A stretch of DNA of 64,000 nt from Verrucomicrobiia bacterium (GCA_019634635.1 JAHCBB010000003.1:234838-298837), one strand, 5' to 3'; numbered from the stretch's first letter, positions 25,666 to 35,610 are shown. Made by a program: numbers and translations. The notes: generated by a model from the letters alone, not told the origin.

Positions 25666-26709
25666 ATGACGGCTCCCAACTTGTGCACGCTTACCGCGCT
25701 GCTCCTGCTCGCGACGCTCGCGGGTTCGGCACACGGCCGCGCCGCGTCCGCGGACGACACGACACGCCGGCAGCCGTACCTCCGGGCAATGGAGTCGGTC
25801 ATGGGATCGTTTCCCGGCGCCGAGAAACGGGTTCCGCTGGAGGTGCGGATCGAGGGTGAAGAGGTCGTGGATGACGTGGTGCGCCGGCAGATTTCGTACC
25901 AGAGCGAACCCGGCTCGCGGGTGCCGGCATTCCTGCTCCTGCCCCTCGGGGCAGCGGCGGCGGGCGCGGGCGCGGACCGGCGATTCCCGGGCGTCCTGGC
26001 CCTCCACCAGACCCATCCGGCCGGACGCCGCGTCGTCGTGGGCTTGGGCGACTCGCCCGACGACGAATATGGCTTCGAACTGGCGCGGCGCGGCTATGTG
26101 GTGCTCGCTCCGCCGTATCCGCACCTGGCGGACTATGCGCCCGACCTGCAGGGCCTCGACTACGCGAGCGGCACCCTGAAGGCCATCTGGGACAATGTGC
26201 GCGGACTCGACGTCCTGGCCTCCCTGCCCGCAGTGCGCACCAACGGGTTCGGCTGCATCGGGCACTCGCTCGGGGGTCACAACGGCCTGTTCACCGCGGC
26301 GTTCGATCCGCGAATCCGGGTGGTGGTGTCGAGCTGCGGACTCGACTCGTTCCGCGACTACTACGACGGGGATCCAGCGGTCTGGCTGCCGGGGAAGGGC
26401 TGGTGTCAGGACCGCTACATGCCCCGGCTGGCAGCCTATCGGGGGCGCCTCGCAGAAATCCCCTTCGATTTCCCGGACGTGCTGGCGGCGATCGCCCCGC
26501 GCCGGGTGGTGATCTTCGCGCCCGAAGGCGATGACAATTTTCGCTGGCGAAGTGTGGACCGTGTCGCCTCGGAGGCCCGGGCGCTGGCGTCCCGCGATGG
26601 CGTGGATTCGGATCTGACGGTGGAGCATCCGAAAACCGGCCACCGGTTCCCACCCGACGTCCGGGCCCACGCCTACCGCATGATGGACGCCGTGTTGAAG
26701 GCCGATTGA
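25666..26709 (+). CDS. Secreted alpha/beta hydrolase (dienelactone hydrolase/acetyl-esterase-like)
   Basis: About 347 residues from ATG 25666 (MTAPNLCTLTALLLLATLAG), which gives a clean signal peptide; ATG 25624 is possible. The nucleophile elbow is GHSLGGHNG, an acidic residue is likely in FAPEGDDNF, and the His in KTGHRFPPD completes the triad. The segment FPGVLALHQTHPAGRR forms the oxyanion side. Such proteins cleave esters, for example acetyl groups on polysaccharides; the substrate here is unknown. It is divergent from the jelly-roll protein gene, with a 167-bp gap. Confidence 0.78.
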   Translation: MTAPNLCTLTALLLLATLAGSAHGRAASADDTTRRQPYLRAMESVMGSFPGAEKRVPLEVRIEGEEVVDDVVRRQISYQSEPGSRVPAFLLLPLGAAAAGAGADRRFPGVLALHQTHPAGRRVVVGLGDSPDDEYGFELARRGYVVLAPPYPHLADYAPDLQGLDYASGTLKAIWDNVRGLDVLASLPAVRTNGFGCIGHSLGGHNGLFTAAFDPRIRVVVSSCGLDSFRDYYDGDPAVWLPGKGWCQDRYMPRLAAYRGRLAEIPFDFPDVLAAIAPRRVVIFAPEGDDNFRWRSVDRVASEARALASRDGVDSDLTVEHPKTGHRFPPDVRAHAYRMMDAVLKAD

Positions 26710-26776
26710 CCGCCTGGGCGGACTCGGGAGGGATCCCTCGGGCGCCCCGCGATGGGGACGCCACGACGCGCGAGCG

Positions 26777-26804
26777 TTGACGGTCGGTTGGCCCACCGTA
26801 GGTT
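26777..26804 (+). promoter_or_regulatory. Candidate promoter of uvrA
   Basis: TTGACG (26777-26782), a 16-nt spacer and TAGGTT (26799-26804) put the start of transcription only a few nt before the uvrA ATG at 26814. The mRNA may be leaderless or nearly so. Confidence 0.4.
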
Positions 26805-26813
26805 CGCGGCCCG

Positions 26814-29800
26814 ATGGACGCCGCGCGATCCGCCTCCTTCCCCACGACACCGAATGCCGCTCCGCCCGACGGCTTCATCCGGCTCCGGGGCGTCCGGCAG
26901 AACAATCTGAAGGGCTTCGATCTCGATCTGCCCCTCGGGCGTCTCACGGTCATCACGGGCCTGAGCGGTTCGGGCAAGAGCTCGCTGGCGTTCGAGACAC
27001 TCTACGCCGAGGGACAGCGCCGGTACGTCGAGACGTTCACCCCCTACGCGCGGCAGTTCTTTGACCGGATGGACAAGCCGGCGGTGGATCGCATCGAGAA
27101 CATCCCGCCGGCAATCGCCATCGAGCAGCGCAACGCGGTGCGCACCTCGCGATCCACAGTCGGCACCATGACCGAGGTGTGTGATCACATGAAGGCCTTG
27201 TGGCCGCACCTCGCGGTGCTGCACTGCCGGCAGTGCGGCCACCGCGTCCGGCGGGAACCGCCACAGCTCGTTTGGGAGACGGTCATTTCCGAGGTTGGCG
27301 AGGGCGCCACGGGGGAGGTGATGATCACGTTCGAGCTTTCGTTGACGGAGCGGATGGGGATCTCCGAACAGCTCGAACTCCTGGGAAAACAAGGGTTCCG
27401 CCGCGTCCTGGTCGCCGGGGAAGTCCGTCGGATCGAGGAAGCGTCCGCGGCATTGAAGGGGGCCTCAAGTTTCACCGTCGTTGGGGACCGTGTCCGGATC
27501 ACCGCGGCGAACCGGGCGCGATTTGTGGAGGCCTGCGAGGCGGCGTATCACTTCGGACGCGGACGCCTCGCCCTGCGGCGGGAGGGAGGCATCCGCCAGT
27601 TCTCGGCAGGTGTTCACTGCGCCCGATGCGACCTCGACTATGCCGAACCAGGGCCGGCCCTCTTCTCGTTCAATCACCCCGCCGGGGCCTGTCCATCCTG
27701 CAAAGGATTCGGCCGGGTGATCGGCATTGACCTCGACCGGGCGATCCCGGACCGGGCCAAAGCCCTCGCGGAAGGTGCCGTGAAGCCCTGGCAGTCCGGC
27801 ATGAGCGCCGAATGCCAGCGCGATCTGGTCCGGGCCGCCCGCAAGGCCGGGGTGCCCGTCCACGTCTCCTTTCGTGATCTCACCCCGGCCCATCAGCACT
27901 GGGTCCTCGAGGGGGACCCGGACTACGTCCCCGACGATCCGGAGTGCTCATGGCCAAACCGATGGTATGGCGTGAAGGGCTATTTCCGATGGCTGGAGTC
28001 CCGGAGCTACAAGATGCATGTGCGGGTGCTGTTGTCGCGATACCGCAGCTACCGGACCTGTCCGGACTGCGGAGGCCGCCGCTTCAATCCCGATTCGCTG
28101 CTGTATCGCCTGCCCGCGGATCTGGAGACGACGACAGCAGGCCCGGTGCGGTACGCCGCGGGGAAGGCGGAGGCCCTCCGGGTGGATGACGCGCTGGTCC
28201 TCCCGGGGGCCGGCGGTCCGGGTCCAAGCGTCGCGACGGGTGACCAGGCGGCGGCCGGATGCTCGCTCGCCGACTTCTACGCCCTTCCGATCCGCGATGC
28301 GCTCCGGATCATCGAGGCCTTGGCGGGCCGTCATTCGGGCCGCACCGAGCCGCTCGGGCACGCCCTTCAGGAGGTCCGGAATCGCCTCGGTTACCTGGTG
28401 GAAGTGGGCCTCGGCTACCTGACCCTCGACCGCACGACCCGGACGCTGAGCGGTGGCGAAACCGAGCGTGTAAACCTCACGACCTGTCTGGGGACCCGGC
28501 TGGTCAACACGCTCTACATCCTTGATGAACCCAGCGTCGGGCTGCATCCGCGCGACACCCATCGCCTGGTGGGCATCCTTCACCGGTTGCGCGACCTGGG
28601 GAATACGGTGGTCGTCGTCGAGCACGAGACCGCGGTGATGGAGGCTGCGGACGAACTCCTGGATCTGGGACCCGGCCATGGCGAGTCGGGAGGACGAATT
28701 GTCTTCCAGGGACCGCCTTCCAAACTGGCCACCGCCCGGGGCTCGCTCACTGCGGAGTACCTGACCGGACGCCGCGCCATCCCTGCGGCACGCCGGCGCC
28801 CCCCCGCCGACAGCATCCTGCACCTGTCCCATGCCACGGCCCACAACCTGCGCGACCTTTCGGTCTCCATCCCGCTCGGCCGACTGGTCTGCCTCGCGGG
28901 AGTCAGCGGCTCCGGCAAGACCACGCTCGTGCGGGAGGTCTTGATGCCCCTGCTGCAGCAGGCGTTGTCGGCATCGGAAGCCCCCGTGCTCGATGCGGCG
29001 TTGGATGGTGAACTTCGGGAGGCCGCCCGTGCCCGGCTCCGGGAGGCCACACTCACGGGAACCGAATCGCTTGGAAACATGGTGCTGGTGGACCAGGCCT
29101 CGCTCGGAAGCACCCCGCGATCCAATCCGGCGGTTTATGTCGGCGCCTTCGACGACATCCGCGCCTTTTTCGCGGACTCGGAGCCGGCACGGGCGCAGGG
29201 GCTCACCGACGGCGCCTTCAGCTTCAATTCAGCACGCGGTCAGTGTCCACACTGCCGGGGTGCCGGGTTCGAAAAGATTGAGATGCAATTCCTGAGCGAC
29301 GTCTTCATCCGTTGCCCGGCCTGCCACGGACGCCGCTATCGGGAGCACATCCTCGCCGTGACGATCCGGGAGCCCGATCCGGTCACCGCGACGGATGCCG
29401 CCCCCGCCCGCACTTGGAACATCGCCGACCTGCTGGAGAGCCCGATTGAGGACGCGATGTCATTTCTCGGGCGCTTTCGGGACTCCAAGGCCGCCGTCCG
29501 GGCGACGGCGAGGCTGCGCTTTTTGTGCGATGTGGGCCTCGGCTATCTGCGGTGCGGGCAGCCGATCAACACGCTGAGCGGCGGCGAATCACAGCGACTG
29601 AAGCTTGCCAGCCATCTGGACGGCGGCGGGCTCGGAACCACCTCCGGGCCCTGCCTGTTTGTCTTCGACGAACCGACCACCGGACTGCACGTCGAGGATG
29701 TCCGGGTGCTGCTGGAGGCCTTCCACCGCCTGGTGGATGCCGGGCATTCGCTCCTGGTCATCGAGCATCACCTCGACGTCATCCAGTCCGCAGACTGGGT

Positions 29801-30023
29801 GATCGAACTGGGCCCCGGGGCGGGCGACGAAGGGGGAAACGTCGTGGCCGAGGGGACCCCGGAGGACGTCGCCGCCACCGTAGGGAGCCCGACCGGGGAG
29901 TTCCTCAGGGAACGGTTCCCGGGCCGGGGCGCGGACGGATTCCCCAGGAGGTCCGGAGGTGGTGGGCAACGTGCCGTGAGGACGGCCTCCCGATCGAAGC
30001 GCGCAGACATCCGAACCCACTGA
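26814..30023 (+). CDS. uvrA: Excinuclease ABC subunit A (UvrA)
   Basis: 1069 residues. It is the ATPase that finds bulky DNA lesions and loads UvrB in nucleotide excision repair. Two ABC modules are visible: Walker A GLSGSGKSS (49-57) and a second GVSGSGKTT, signatures LSGGETERVNL and LSGGESQRLKLA, and Walker B motifs ILDEPSVGL and VFDEPTTGL. Zinc modules are CRQCG with CARCD/CPSCKGFG, CPDCGGRR, and CPHCRG/CPACHGRRY. The tail is Arg/Gly-rich. The Met-rich first 20 residues are non-conserved, so the start is approximate, though the promoter supports it. Whether this is the only UvrA in the genome cannot be told. Confidence 0.9.
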   Translation: MDAARSASFPTTPNAAPPDGFIRLRGVRQNNLKGFDLDLPLGRLTVITGLSGSGKSSLAFETLYAEGQRRYVETFTPYARQFFDRMDKPAVDRIENIPPAIAIEQRNAVRTSRSTVGTMTEVCDHMKALWPHLAVLHCRQCGHRVRREPPQLVWETVISEVGEGATGEVMITFELSLTERMGISEQLELLGKQGFRRVLVAGEVRRIEEASAALKGASSFTVVGDRVRITAANRARFVEACEAAYHFGRGRLALRREGGIRQFSAGVHCARCDLDYAEPGPALFSFNHPAGACPSCKGFGRVIGIDLDRAIPDRAKALAEGAVKPWQSGMSAECQRDLVRAARKAGVPVHVSFRDLTPAHQHWVLEGDPDYVPDDPECSWPNRWYGVKGYFRWLESRSYKMHVRVLLSRYRSYRTCPDCGGRRFNPDSLLYRLPADLETTTAGPVRYAAGKAEALRVDDALVLPGAGGPGPSVATGDQAAAGCSLADFYALPIRDALRIIEALAGRHSGRTEPLGHALQEVRNRLGYLVEVGLGYLTLDRTTRTLSGGETERVNLTTCLGTRLVNTLYILDEPSVGLHPRDTHRLVGILHRLRDLGNTVVVVEHETAVMEAADELLDLGPGHGESGGRIVFQGPPSKLATARGSLTAEYLTGRRAIPAARRRPPADSILHLSHATAHNLRDLSVSIPLGRLVCLAGVSGSGKTTLVREVLMPLLQQALSASEAPVLDAALDGELREAARARLREATLTGTESLGNMVLVDQASLGSTPRSNPAVYVGAFDDIRAFFADSEPARAQGLTDGAFSFNSARGQCPHCRGAGFEKIEMQFLSDVFIRCPACHGRRYREHILAVTIREPDPVTATDAAPARTWNIADLLESPIEDAMSFLGRFRDSKAAVRATARLRFLCDVGLGYLRCGQPINTLSGGESQRLKLASHLDGGGLGTTSGPCLFVFDEPTTGLHVEDVRVLLEAFHRLVDAGHSLLVIEHHLDVIQSADWVIELGPGAGDEGGNVVAEGTPEDVAATVGSPTGEFLRERFPGRGADGFPRRSGGGGQRAVRTASRSKRADIRTH

Positions 30024-30192
30024 TCGTGGGCACCCAGGGCCGGCTCGCCGGGTCCGGCGGATTGCGGTGCCGTCGTGACGGGGACGGGGCAACGTCAGTG
30101 GCGGTCGGAATTCCGATGTCAAAACGCTTGCAGGCGCGAATCCACTGTGTTACTCAACACACACAGCACGTGCATCTCTCCCAGATCCTGTC

Positions 30193-31092
30193 ATGAACTC
30201 GTTTTCCAAGTCGTTCTTTTCGCGCAAGCGGCCGGGCTTCACGCTCATCGAACTGCTGGTCGTGATCGCCATCATCGCGATTCTCGCCGGCATGCTTCTG
30301 CCGGCTCTTGCCAAGGCCAAGGCCAAAGCCCAGCAGACCTTGGTTTTGAGCAACCTGAAGCAGGTCATGCTGGCTTGGCACCTGTACCAGACCGACAACA
30401 ACGACTTCTTCGTCATGGCCTTCCACGGCGGCGAGTCGCGTGGTGACGGGCTGAACATGAACAATCCCTACCCCACGGCGCCCTTCAAATGGAACGGCCG
30501 CGATGCCGCTCCGTGGGTGATGGGGTGGCTGGATTGGGAAGCGCGGCCGGACAACACCAACATCCTCCTGCTGGTGGACGAGCGGTTCGCGAAACTGGCG
30601 CGTTACACGGGCCGGGCCCCTGGCCTCTTTACCAGCCCGGCGGACCGCTACGCCAGCCGGGTGCAAAAGGCCCGCGGGTGGTCCAAGCGGGCCCGAAGTC
30701 TTGCGGGGAACATCTATGTCGGTGAAGGGAATGCGAACACCGGTCCCACCGATCCGATTTACCGGCACGTCAAGAAGAGTGGCGACCTCACCATCCCGGG
30801 GCCTGCCGACACTTGGGTGTATCTTGATGAGCATCCTGACAGCATCAACGATGCCGGCTTCTTTGCCCCGCGCCAGACCTCTTGGATTGACCTTCCCGCC
30901 AGCTATTTCAATGGAGGCGGCGCGGTCGCCTTCGCCGATGGCCATGGCGAGGTCCACAAGTGGATCGCGAGCGTGCGCCAACCGGTCCGCACGGCAGCGT
31001 TCGGTGGCGCGACCGGCCGCCGCGGCGATCCGGATATCGCGTGGTTGAGCTTCCGAACGCCACGAAACACGGACCGGTTCTACGGACCCTGA
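30193..31092 (+). CDS. Prepilin-type N-terminal methylation domain protein (pseudopilin-like)
   Basis: 299 residues. The prepilin peptidase site lies after Gly15 in [12 protein letters not shown], with Glu at +5, then an 18-residue hydrophobic helix and an Ala/Lys-rich stretch. The C-terminal part has [18 protein letters not shown], a variant of the H-x9-DG domain; the usual His is replaced. This family is hugely expanded in Verrucomicrobia and planctomycetes and probably forms surface or secretion pseudopili. A specific role is not known. It ends in a strong terminator. Confidence 0.85.
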   Translation: MNSFSKSFFSRKRPGFTLIELLVVIAIIAILAGMLLPALAKAKAKAQQTLVLSNLKQVMLAWHLYQTDNNDFFVMAFHGGESRGDGLNMNNPYPTAPFKWNGRDAAPWVMGWLDWEARPDNTNILLLVDERFAKLARYTGRAPGLFTSPADRYASRVQKARGWSKRARSLAGNIYVGEGNANTGPTDPIYRHVKKSGDLTIPGPADTWVYLDEHPDSINDAGFFAPRQTSWIDLPASYFNGGGAVAFADGHGEVHKWIASVRQPVRTAAFGGATGRRGDPDIAWLSFRTPRNTDRFYGP

Positions 31093-31114
31093 GGTGTTTC
31101 ACCTCGTCCCCGAA

Positions 31115-31141
31115 AGCCCGCCTTGGTGGCGGGCTTTTTTG
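31115..31141 (+). terminator. Rho-independent terminator after the prepilin-like gene
   Basis: A perfect 8-bp stem AGCCCGCC/GGCGGGCT (31115-31122, 31128-31135) with loop TTGGT is followed by a run of T to 31141. It stands 23 nt after the stop codon. An additional small hairpin covers 31091-31105. Confidence 0.9.
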
Positions 31142-31182
31142 TCTCCAGATCCCGGACGCCGGATGCGGGAACGACCAGGCCC

Positions 31183-32763
31183 TCAACGCCACCGCCCAAG
31201 GATCACCCCCGGTTCCGTGCCGGCAAGCTGAGCGCGGACGGATGCGGCACGCTCCGCGATGAACCACTTCAACGGGTGTGCGGCCCGGTCGCGTCCCCAG
31301 CCCGCCTCGCCGTCCGGTTCCTCCAGCGCCGTGGACGTCACCGCCCGCTCGAACCGTGCACCTCGACGATGGGATTCCTCGGAGACGATCGGGCGCAGCG
31401 GCGCGGCGAGGGCCTCCACCCGGCGATGCAGCACCTCGGGGACGTACACGGTGTCCAACAACTCCGCGAGCACCGCCCGGTAGCGCATCTGAAACTCCGG
31501 CACGCCCATGACCCGCTCCAGCAGCCGGTGCCGGCCCACCCAGGGCCTGTCAATGCTGGCATGCGCGCGGTCCATCGCCGACCCCGCCATCCCGAAGCGT
31601 CCCCACGCGTTGTCGAGGTCCCAGGGCATGAAATGAAATCTCCCGGAATCCGGGTCCAGCCAGACGTAAAAGTTCTGCCCGTTGGTCAGGAAACCGTCGT
31701 AGCTCGAAAGGAGCACGGTGACCGCAAGAAACCGTGCAAACGCCTCCAGATCGAGGAAGTCACCGACCTGCCCGGCAAAGGTGGCGTCATCCGCGTGGGT
31801 GAGCAGTCTGGACAACCCGATCACCCGCGAGGTCTGGTCGGGCGTGACGCGCGTCTTCGGGTCGTAGATCGGCTGATAGGCCGCCCAGTCGTCGCCGAGG
31901 TCGCTGAACAACTCGGTCGTCACCGGCTTGAAAATCGCCCCGGCGCGCGTTCCAAACCGTTCCTCGGCGAATTTCGCATCGAGATTCTCCACCAGCACGT
32001 ACAGGCCGAGATACCCGGGGGAGACGGTTCCCGGGGACAGGAACAGCCGCGCAAAGGCGGTTCGGGGCGCCGGTACGCCCGCAGCACGGTACACCTCGTA
32101 GCCGAGCGCGTCGTGCAGGCAGGAGTCGTCCGTGACCAGGTTCCCGAAGTTCAGCGTCGTGCGGCTCGCGAGGGATTCGCCCTTCACAAACTTGTTGAGA
32201 TCCACCTTGAACGGGCGCTTTGCGGAGGACTGGGAACGCAGGTAGGTCCCGTTGCCCTTGTACCGGACGGCCGCGTCGGCAAACAGGCGATCCTCGAACT
32301 CCACGACCCCGTGAACCCAGTCAAATTCGATACCACGGACGCCCGACAGCCCGCTCCGCCGCGCCGCAGGATTCCGCAGTTCAAAGCGGCCGCCGAAGTC
32401 GCGTCCCCGCTCCATCGGCTCGATGGACCGGGGTTCAATGGCCGCCCATTGTTCCGGATCGAACCGCAGGTGAACCGTCCAGATATTGGTGGTCCCATAC
32501 AGGACGGCAGGGGTCAGCCCGTCCACAGGACGGCGCGCGGCGAATGCAGCCCAGGCGTTGGTCGGATTCGGTGTCGGCCCCTCCGGAGGCTCCGCGCCGC
32601 GACGCGGGCGAAATCCGGCGTCCTCCACGGCAAAAGCCTCCTGCCGCTCCTGCCACCATTCGCGGAGGGATCCTGCCGACCACGCGATGCTTCCCATCGC
32701 CAGGCCCAGTGCCGCCAGCGTTGCCGCCGGCCGTGCCACGGGGATGCCGGGTTCCGATGCCAT
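31183..32763 (-). CDS. CotH-family kinase-like protein
   Basis: 526 residues. Near the N-terminus is a hydrophobic segment (about 10-33) that can anchor the protein. The CotH signature runs from VHLRFDPEQW through AVRYKGNGTYLRS, KRPFKVDLNKF and LNFGN to FHFMPWDLDNAWGRF, where the DLD acidic residues bind metal. CotH proteins are atypical kinases that phosphorylate spore coat proteins in Bacillus; in PVC bacteria the substrates are unknown. ATG 32763 is chosen; a frame extension to 32811 exists. It is divergent from ecotin. Confidence 0.85.
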   Translation of the reverse strand: MASEPGIPVARPAATLAALGLAMGSIAWSAGSLREWWQERQEAFAVEDAGFRPRRGAEPPEGPTPNPTNAWAAFAARRPVDGLTPAVLYGTTNIWTVHLRFDPEQWAAIEPRSIEPMERGRDFGGRFELRNPAARRSGLSGVRGIEFDWVHGVVEFEDRLFADAAVRYKGNGTYLRSQSSAKRPFKVDLNKFVKGESLASRTTLNFGNLVTDDSCLHDALGYEVYRAAGVPAPRTAFARLFLSPGTVSPGYLGLYVLVENLDAKFAEERFGTRAGAIFKPVTTELFSDLGDDWAAYQPIYDPKTRVTPDQTSRVIGLSRLLTHADDATFAGQVGDFLDLEAFARFLAVTVLLSSYDGFLTNGQNFYVWLDPDSGRFHFMPWDLDNAWGRFGMAGSAMDRAHASIDRPWVGRHRLLERVMGVPEFQMRYRAVLAELLDTVYVPEVLHRRVEALAAPLRPIVSEESHRRGARFERAVTSTALEEPDGEAGWGRDRAAHPLKWFIAERAASVRAQLAGTEPGVILGRWR

Positions 32764-32980
32764 GACGATCCATCCTAACCCCTGTCGGGGAAGACTCCAG
32801 CATGGAGGCAATGATCCCCTGACGCGGGACCCGATTGCGCGACAGGTCTGGACGCCACCGCGATCAAGGCCAACAACGGTGGCGCTTCACGGACGAATCC
32901 GATCACAAGGATTGAAGGTGGAGCCGCTTTTGGAGATCCTTGCTGGGACGAATCTTGGTGAATCTACCGGTCCATCGCTC

Positions 32981-33460
32981 ATGAAAGTCCTGCTCGCCCT
33001 TGCCCTGCTCGCCGTCGCCCTGCCCGCTGCCGCCACCGACGAAGCCGTCCGCAACCTGAAAGCATTTCCGTCGGCGGAGCCGGGAATGCGACGCTTTGTC
33101 ATCCTGGTGCCCGCAAGGAAGGCGGAGGAGGATTTCCGCGTGCAGCTCCTGGTCGGCAAAACCGTCCTGACCGACCCGGTGAACCGTCATTTCTTCGGGG
33201 GCTCGCTCGAGACGGAGACCATCCAGGGCTGGGGCTTCGACCGGCACATCCTGCGTCAACTCGGCCCGATGGCCGGCACGCTCATGGCCCCGCCGCCCGA
33301 CGCGAAGCCGGTCGAACGTTTTGTGACGCTCGGCGGCGAACCGCAATTGCTGCGCTACAACAGCCGCCTGCCGCTCGTGGTGTACGTTCCCGAGGGCGTT
33401 GAGGTTCGCTACCGCGTCTGGCGCGCCGACTCCAGGACCACTGTGGCGAAGGAAGGCTGA
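32981..33460 (+). CDS. eco: Ecotin, periplasmic serine protease inhibitor
   Basis: 159 residues. A signal peptide (cut near residue 18) is followed by the ecotin fold: RRFVILVPARKAEEDFRVQLLVGK, GGSLETETIQGWGFD, LRYNSRLPLVVYVPEG and VRYRVWRA (parts shown). Ecotins inhibit chymotrypsin-fold proteases as a dimer. By alignment with E. coli ecotin, P1 Met84 is Leu101 and P1' Met85 is Met102. The disulfide Cys50 and Cys87 are both replaced, by Pro66 and Pro104. ATG 32981 begins the signal peptide. It sits between divergent cotH and a RAYT gene. The target proteases are unknown. Confidence 0.93.
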   Translation: MKVLLALALLAVALPAAATDEAVRNLKAFPSAEPGMRRFVILVPARKAEEDFRVQLLVGKTVLTDPVNRHFFGGSLETETIQGWGFDRHILRQLGPMAGTLMAPPPDAKPVERFVTLGGEPQLLRYNSRLPLVVYVPEGVEVRYRVWRADSRTTVAKEG

Positions 33461-33481
33461 AAATTACTCACCCCCCCGCGA

Positions 33482-34159
33482 TCAGCACCCCTGCCGGCGT
33501 TCCCAAGAGCCTTCCAACGCCCCCTGTCGCACCGGCGTTTCGACGGACGCGCGCAGCGCCCGGCGCGGCTTCGCCATGGATCGCCTTCCGCGGCCACCCC
33601 GGAGCGTCCGGACTTCCAGCCAGCGCGGTGCCGGATCCTTCCCCGAATACACCCGCCAGGAGCTCCACGGATACTCGCCCAGCGCCTCCAACCGTCGTCG
33701 AACCAGCTCGCGCCCCGGATCCGGAGCGCCGGCCACCGCTGCGCGCCGTTGGTCCGCCTTCCCCAGCCCCAACCCCTTGATCCGGACCGGATTCAAATGA
33801 ACATACCGGGCGACCTCGATCACCCCCTTTTCATCCTCCAACAAAATGGCTTTGAAGCGTCCCTGGAACACGTGCCCGGTCTGCCGGTGCGCCCAATTGA
33901 ATCGGATGCTGTAGGTGACATTCAGCCATCGGATGGCCGCGCTCAGGTTCCCCAGGGGTGTCCGCACCAGCAGGTGGTAGTGATTGTCCATGAGGACGAA
34001 CGCATGCACCTCCAGTGCGAACCGTTCCGGAAGCTCCGACACGAGCCCAAGGAACCGATGCCGATCCTCCCCGCTCAGAAACAGCGCCTCCTCCCGGTTC
34101 CCGCGCGCCGTCACAAGATACCACCCGCCCGCCACAACAACCCGCAACGCCCTGGCCAT
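33482..34159 (-). CDS. REP-associated tyrosine transposase (RAYT, Y1_Tnp family)
   Basis: 225 residues. It is a single-strand DNA transposase-like enzyme of the IS200/IS605-related HUH family. The HUH-type metal site is His60-Tyr-His62 in LMDNHYHLLV, and the nucleophile is Tyr119 in VARYVHLNPVR. The middle also has QTGHVFQGRFKA. The N-terminus ARALRVVVAGGWYLVTARGN is the typical strand. The C-terminus is Arg-rich. The full catalytic set is intact, so it could be active. A 26-bp element 32 nt upstream recurs beside a degenerate copy near 62.9 kb. Confidence 0.87.
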   Translation of the reverse strand: MARALRVVVAGGWYLVTARGNREEALFLSGEDRHRFLGLVSELPERFALEVHAFVLMDNHYHLLVRTPLGNLSAAIRWLNVTYSIRFNWAHRQTGHVFQGRFKAILLEDEKGVIEVARYVHLNPVRIKGLGLGKADQRRAAVAGAPDPGRELVRRRLEALGEYPWSSWRVYSGKDPAPRWLEVRTLRGGRGRRSMAKPRRALRASVETPVRQGALEGSWERRQGC

Positions 34160-34190
34160 GCGCGAACATGGCCAGTTTCACCTCCAGCTA

Positions 34191-34216
34191 TCAAACGTTG
34201 AGGTGCGACCCCATTG
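34191..34216. repeat. 26-bp RAYT-associated element, copy 1
   Basis: This sequence recurs at 62894-62919 with 25 of 26 positions identical, in the same place upstream of a RAYT remnant. Its core on the plus strand is AGGTGCGACCCCATTG. It may be part of the sequence the transposase recognises. Confidence 0.8.
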
Positions 34217-34651
34217 ATCTCACTGCCGCCTTTGCTTTCGTCTGTGCGGTGCGACGCCCCGCGACGTTCCGGAGTGTCGCGGAAGTGGGCGAAGCCAAAG
34301 TTCGACCCTGCGCCCCGGGATGGCGGGCGACCTCGCACCGAGAACGGCGGAGGGCCGCGCGTACCTTACGACGTTCCGCTCATGCCGGCGCTGGGCTCGC
34401 CTCCCCAGCGTTGGCAACCGCTCGCGTTGCGGAATCCGGCCGGAGGTGGCGGACGCACTGGCCTGATGAGGGACCGGACCGGGCGCCCGCAAGTCCGTTC
34501 GCGCGATCGCCGACCCGATGCTTCAGGCCTGCCGGGCGGAGTCCCCGCAGACCGCACCTTGCCTCGAAGACCCTGCGCCCCGTAGCGTCACGTCCGGTCC
34601 GGGGGTCCGGCGACTCCCGGGTGCGCATCCACGATCCCCGTCCATTTTTTT
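34217..34651. other. Intergenic region without a recognised gene
   Basis: This 435-bp stretch between the RAYT and the sugar kinase gene has only short frames of extreme composition. A 7-bp hairpin (34259-34265 with 34276-34282) is the only structure I noticed apart from the promoter at its right end. Confidence 0.5.
34559..34588 (+). promoter_or_regulatory. Candidate promoter of the sugar kinase gene
   Basis: TTGCCT (34559-34564), an 18-nt spacer and TAGCGT (34583-34588) lie about 60 nt before the ATG at 34652. Confidence 0.35.
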
Positions 34652-35557
34652 ATGAGCGTCCTCGTTGTCGGCACCACCGCCCTTGATTCCATCAACACCC
34701 CGAAGGCCCGCAATCCGAGGCTCCTCGGGGGCTCGGCAAGCCATGCGGCGGTCGCGGCCAGCTTCTTTGCCCCGGTCCGGCTCGTGGGGGTGGTCGGTGA
34801 CGATTTCCCGGCGCGCTACATGAAGCTGTTCGCCTCCCGTGGAATTGATCTGACCGGTCTTGAGCGGGTGAAGGGCGGGCAGACCTTCCACTGGCACGGC
34901 GAGTACGAGGTCAACATGAACCAGCGGCGCACGATCAACACCGTGCTCGGCGTCATCGAGCACTGGTCCCCAAAACTCCCCGGGGTCTATGAGACCGCCC
35001 CCTACGTGCTCCTGGCCAATATCGCCCCGGCCATCCAGCACACGGTGCTCGACCAGATGACGCGGCCCCGATTCGTCATCGCCGACACCATGGACCTGTG
35101 GCTGAACGTGGCCCTCAAGGATCTTCTCCGCCTGCTGAAGCGCGTGGACTGCCTTGTCCTGAATGATGGGGAGGCCCGTCAGTTGACCGAGGAGGACAAC
35201 GTGGTGACGGCGCTCGCCCGCATCCATCGGCTTGGACCGAAATACGTCATCATCAAAAAGGGGGAGCACGGGGCGCTGCTGTCCGGTCCCGACGGCCTCT
35301 TTGTGGCGCCGGCCTACCCCCTGAAGCGCGTGGTGGACCCCACCGGCGCCGGCGACTCCTTCGTCGGCGGTCTGCTCGGGTACCTCGCCTCGCAGAAGTC
35401 CGGCACCCCGGCGCGCCATTTGCGCCGCGCAATGATCCACGGAGCGGTGGTGGCGTCGTTTTGTTGCGAGGGTTTCGGACTCAGCCGCACGATCCGGGCA
35501 AAGCGGCCCGACGTGGTGCGCCGGGTCCGGGAGCTGGAAAAGCTTGCGCGGTTCTGA
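34652..35557 (+). CDS. PfkB-family carbohydrate/nucleoside kinase
   Basis: 301 residues. It transfers phosphate from ATP to a sugar or nucleoside hydroxyl. The C-terminal PfkB signature DPTGAGDSFVGGLLGYLA holds the catalytic Asp, and LGGSASHAAVAASFFAPV with VGVVGDDFPA mark the N-terminal part. NDGEARQL and VIIKKGEHGAL are also typical. The group resembles adenosine/ribose kinase relatives, but the substrate cannot be told. A glycosyltransferase gene follows 53 nt downstream. Confidence 0.85.
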   Translation: MSVLVVGTTALDSINTPKARNPRLLGGSASHAAVAASFFAPVRLVGVVGDDFPARYMKLFASRGIDLTGLERVKGGQTFHWHGEYEVNMNQRRTINTVLGVIEHWSPKLPGVYETAPYVLLANIAPAIQHTVLDQMTRPRFVIADTMDLWLNVALKDLLRLLKRVDCLVLNDGEARQLTEEDNVVTALARIHRLGPKYVIIKKGEHGALLSGPDGLFVAPAYPLKRVVDPTGAGDSFVGGLLGYLASQKSGTPARHLRRAMIHGAVVASFCCEGFGLSRTIRAKRPDVVRRVRELEKLARF

Positions 35558-35610
35558 CGGGAGTCCGGCGGTGCGTCGGCACCGCGCCATTTGGCAAGCC
35601 TGACCTGCCG

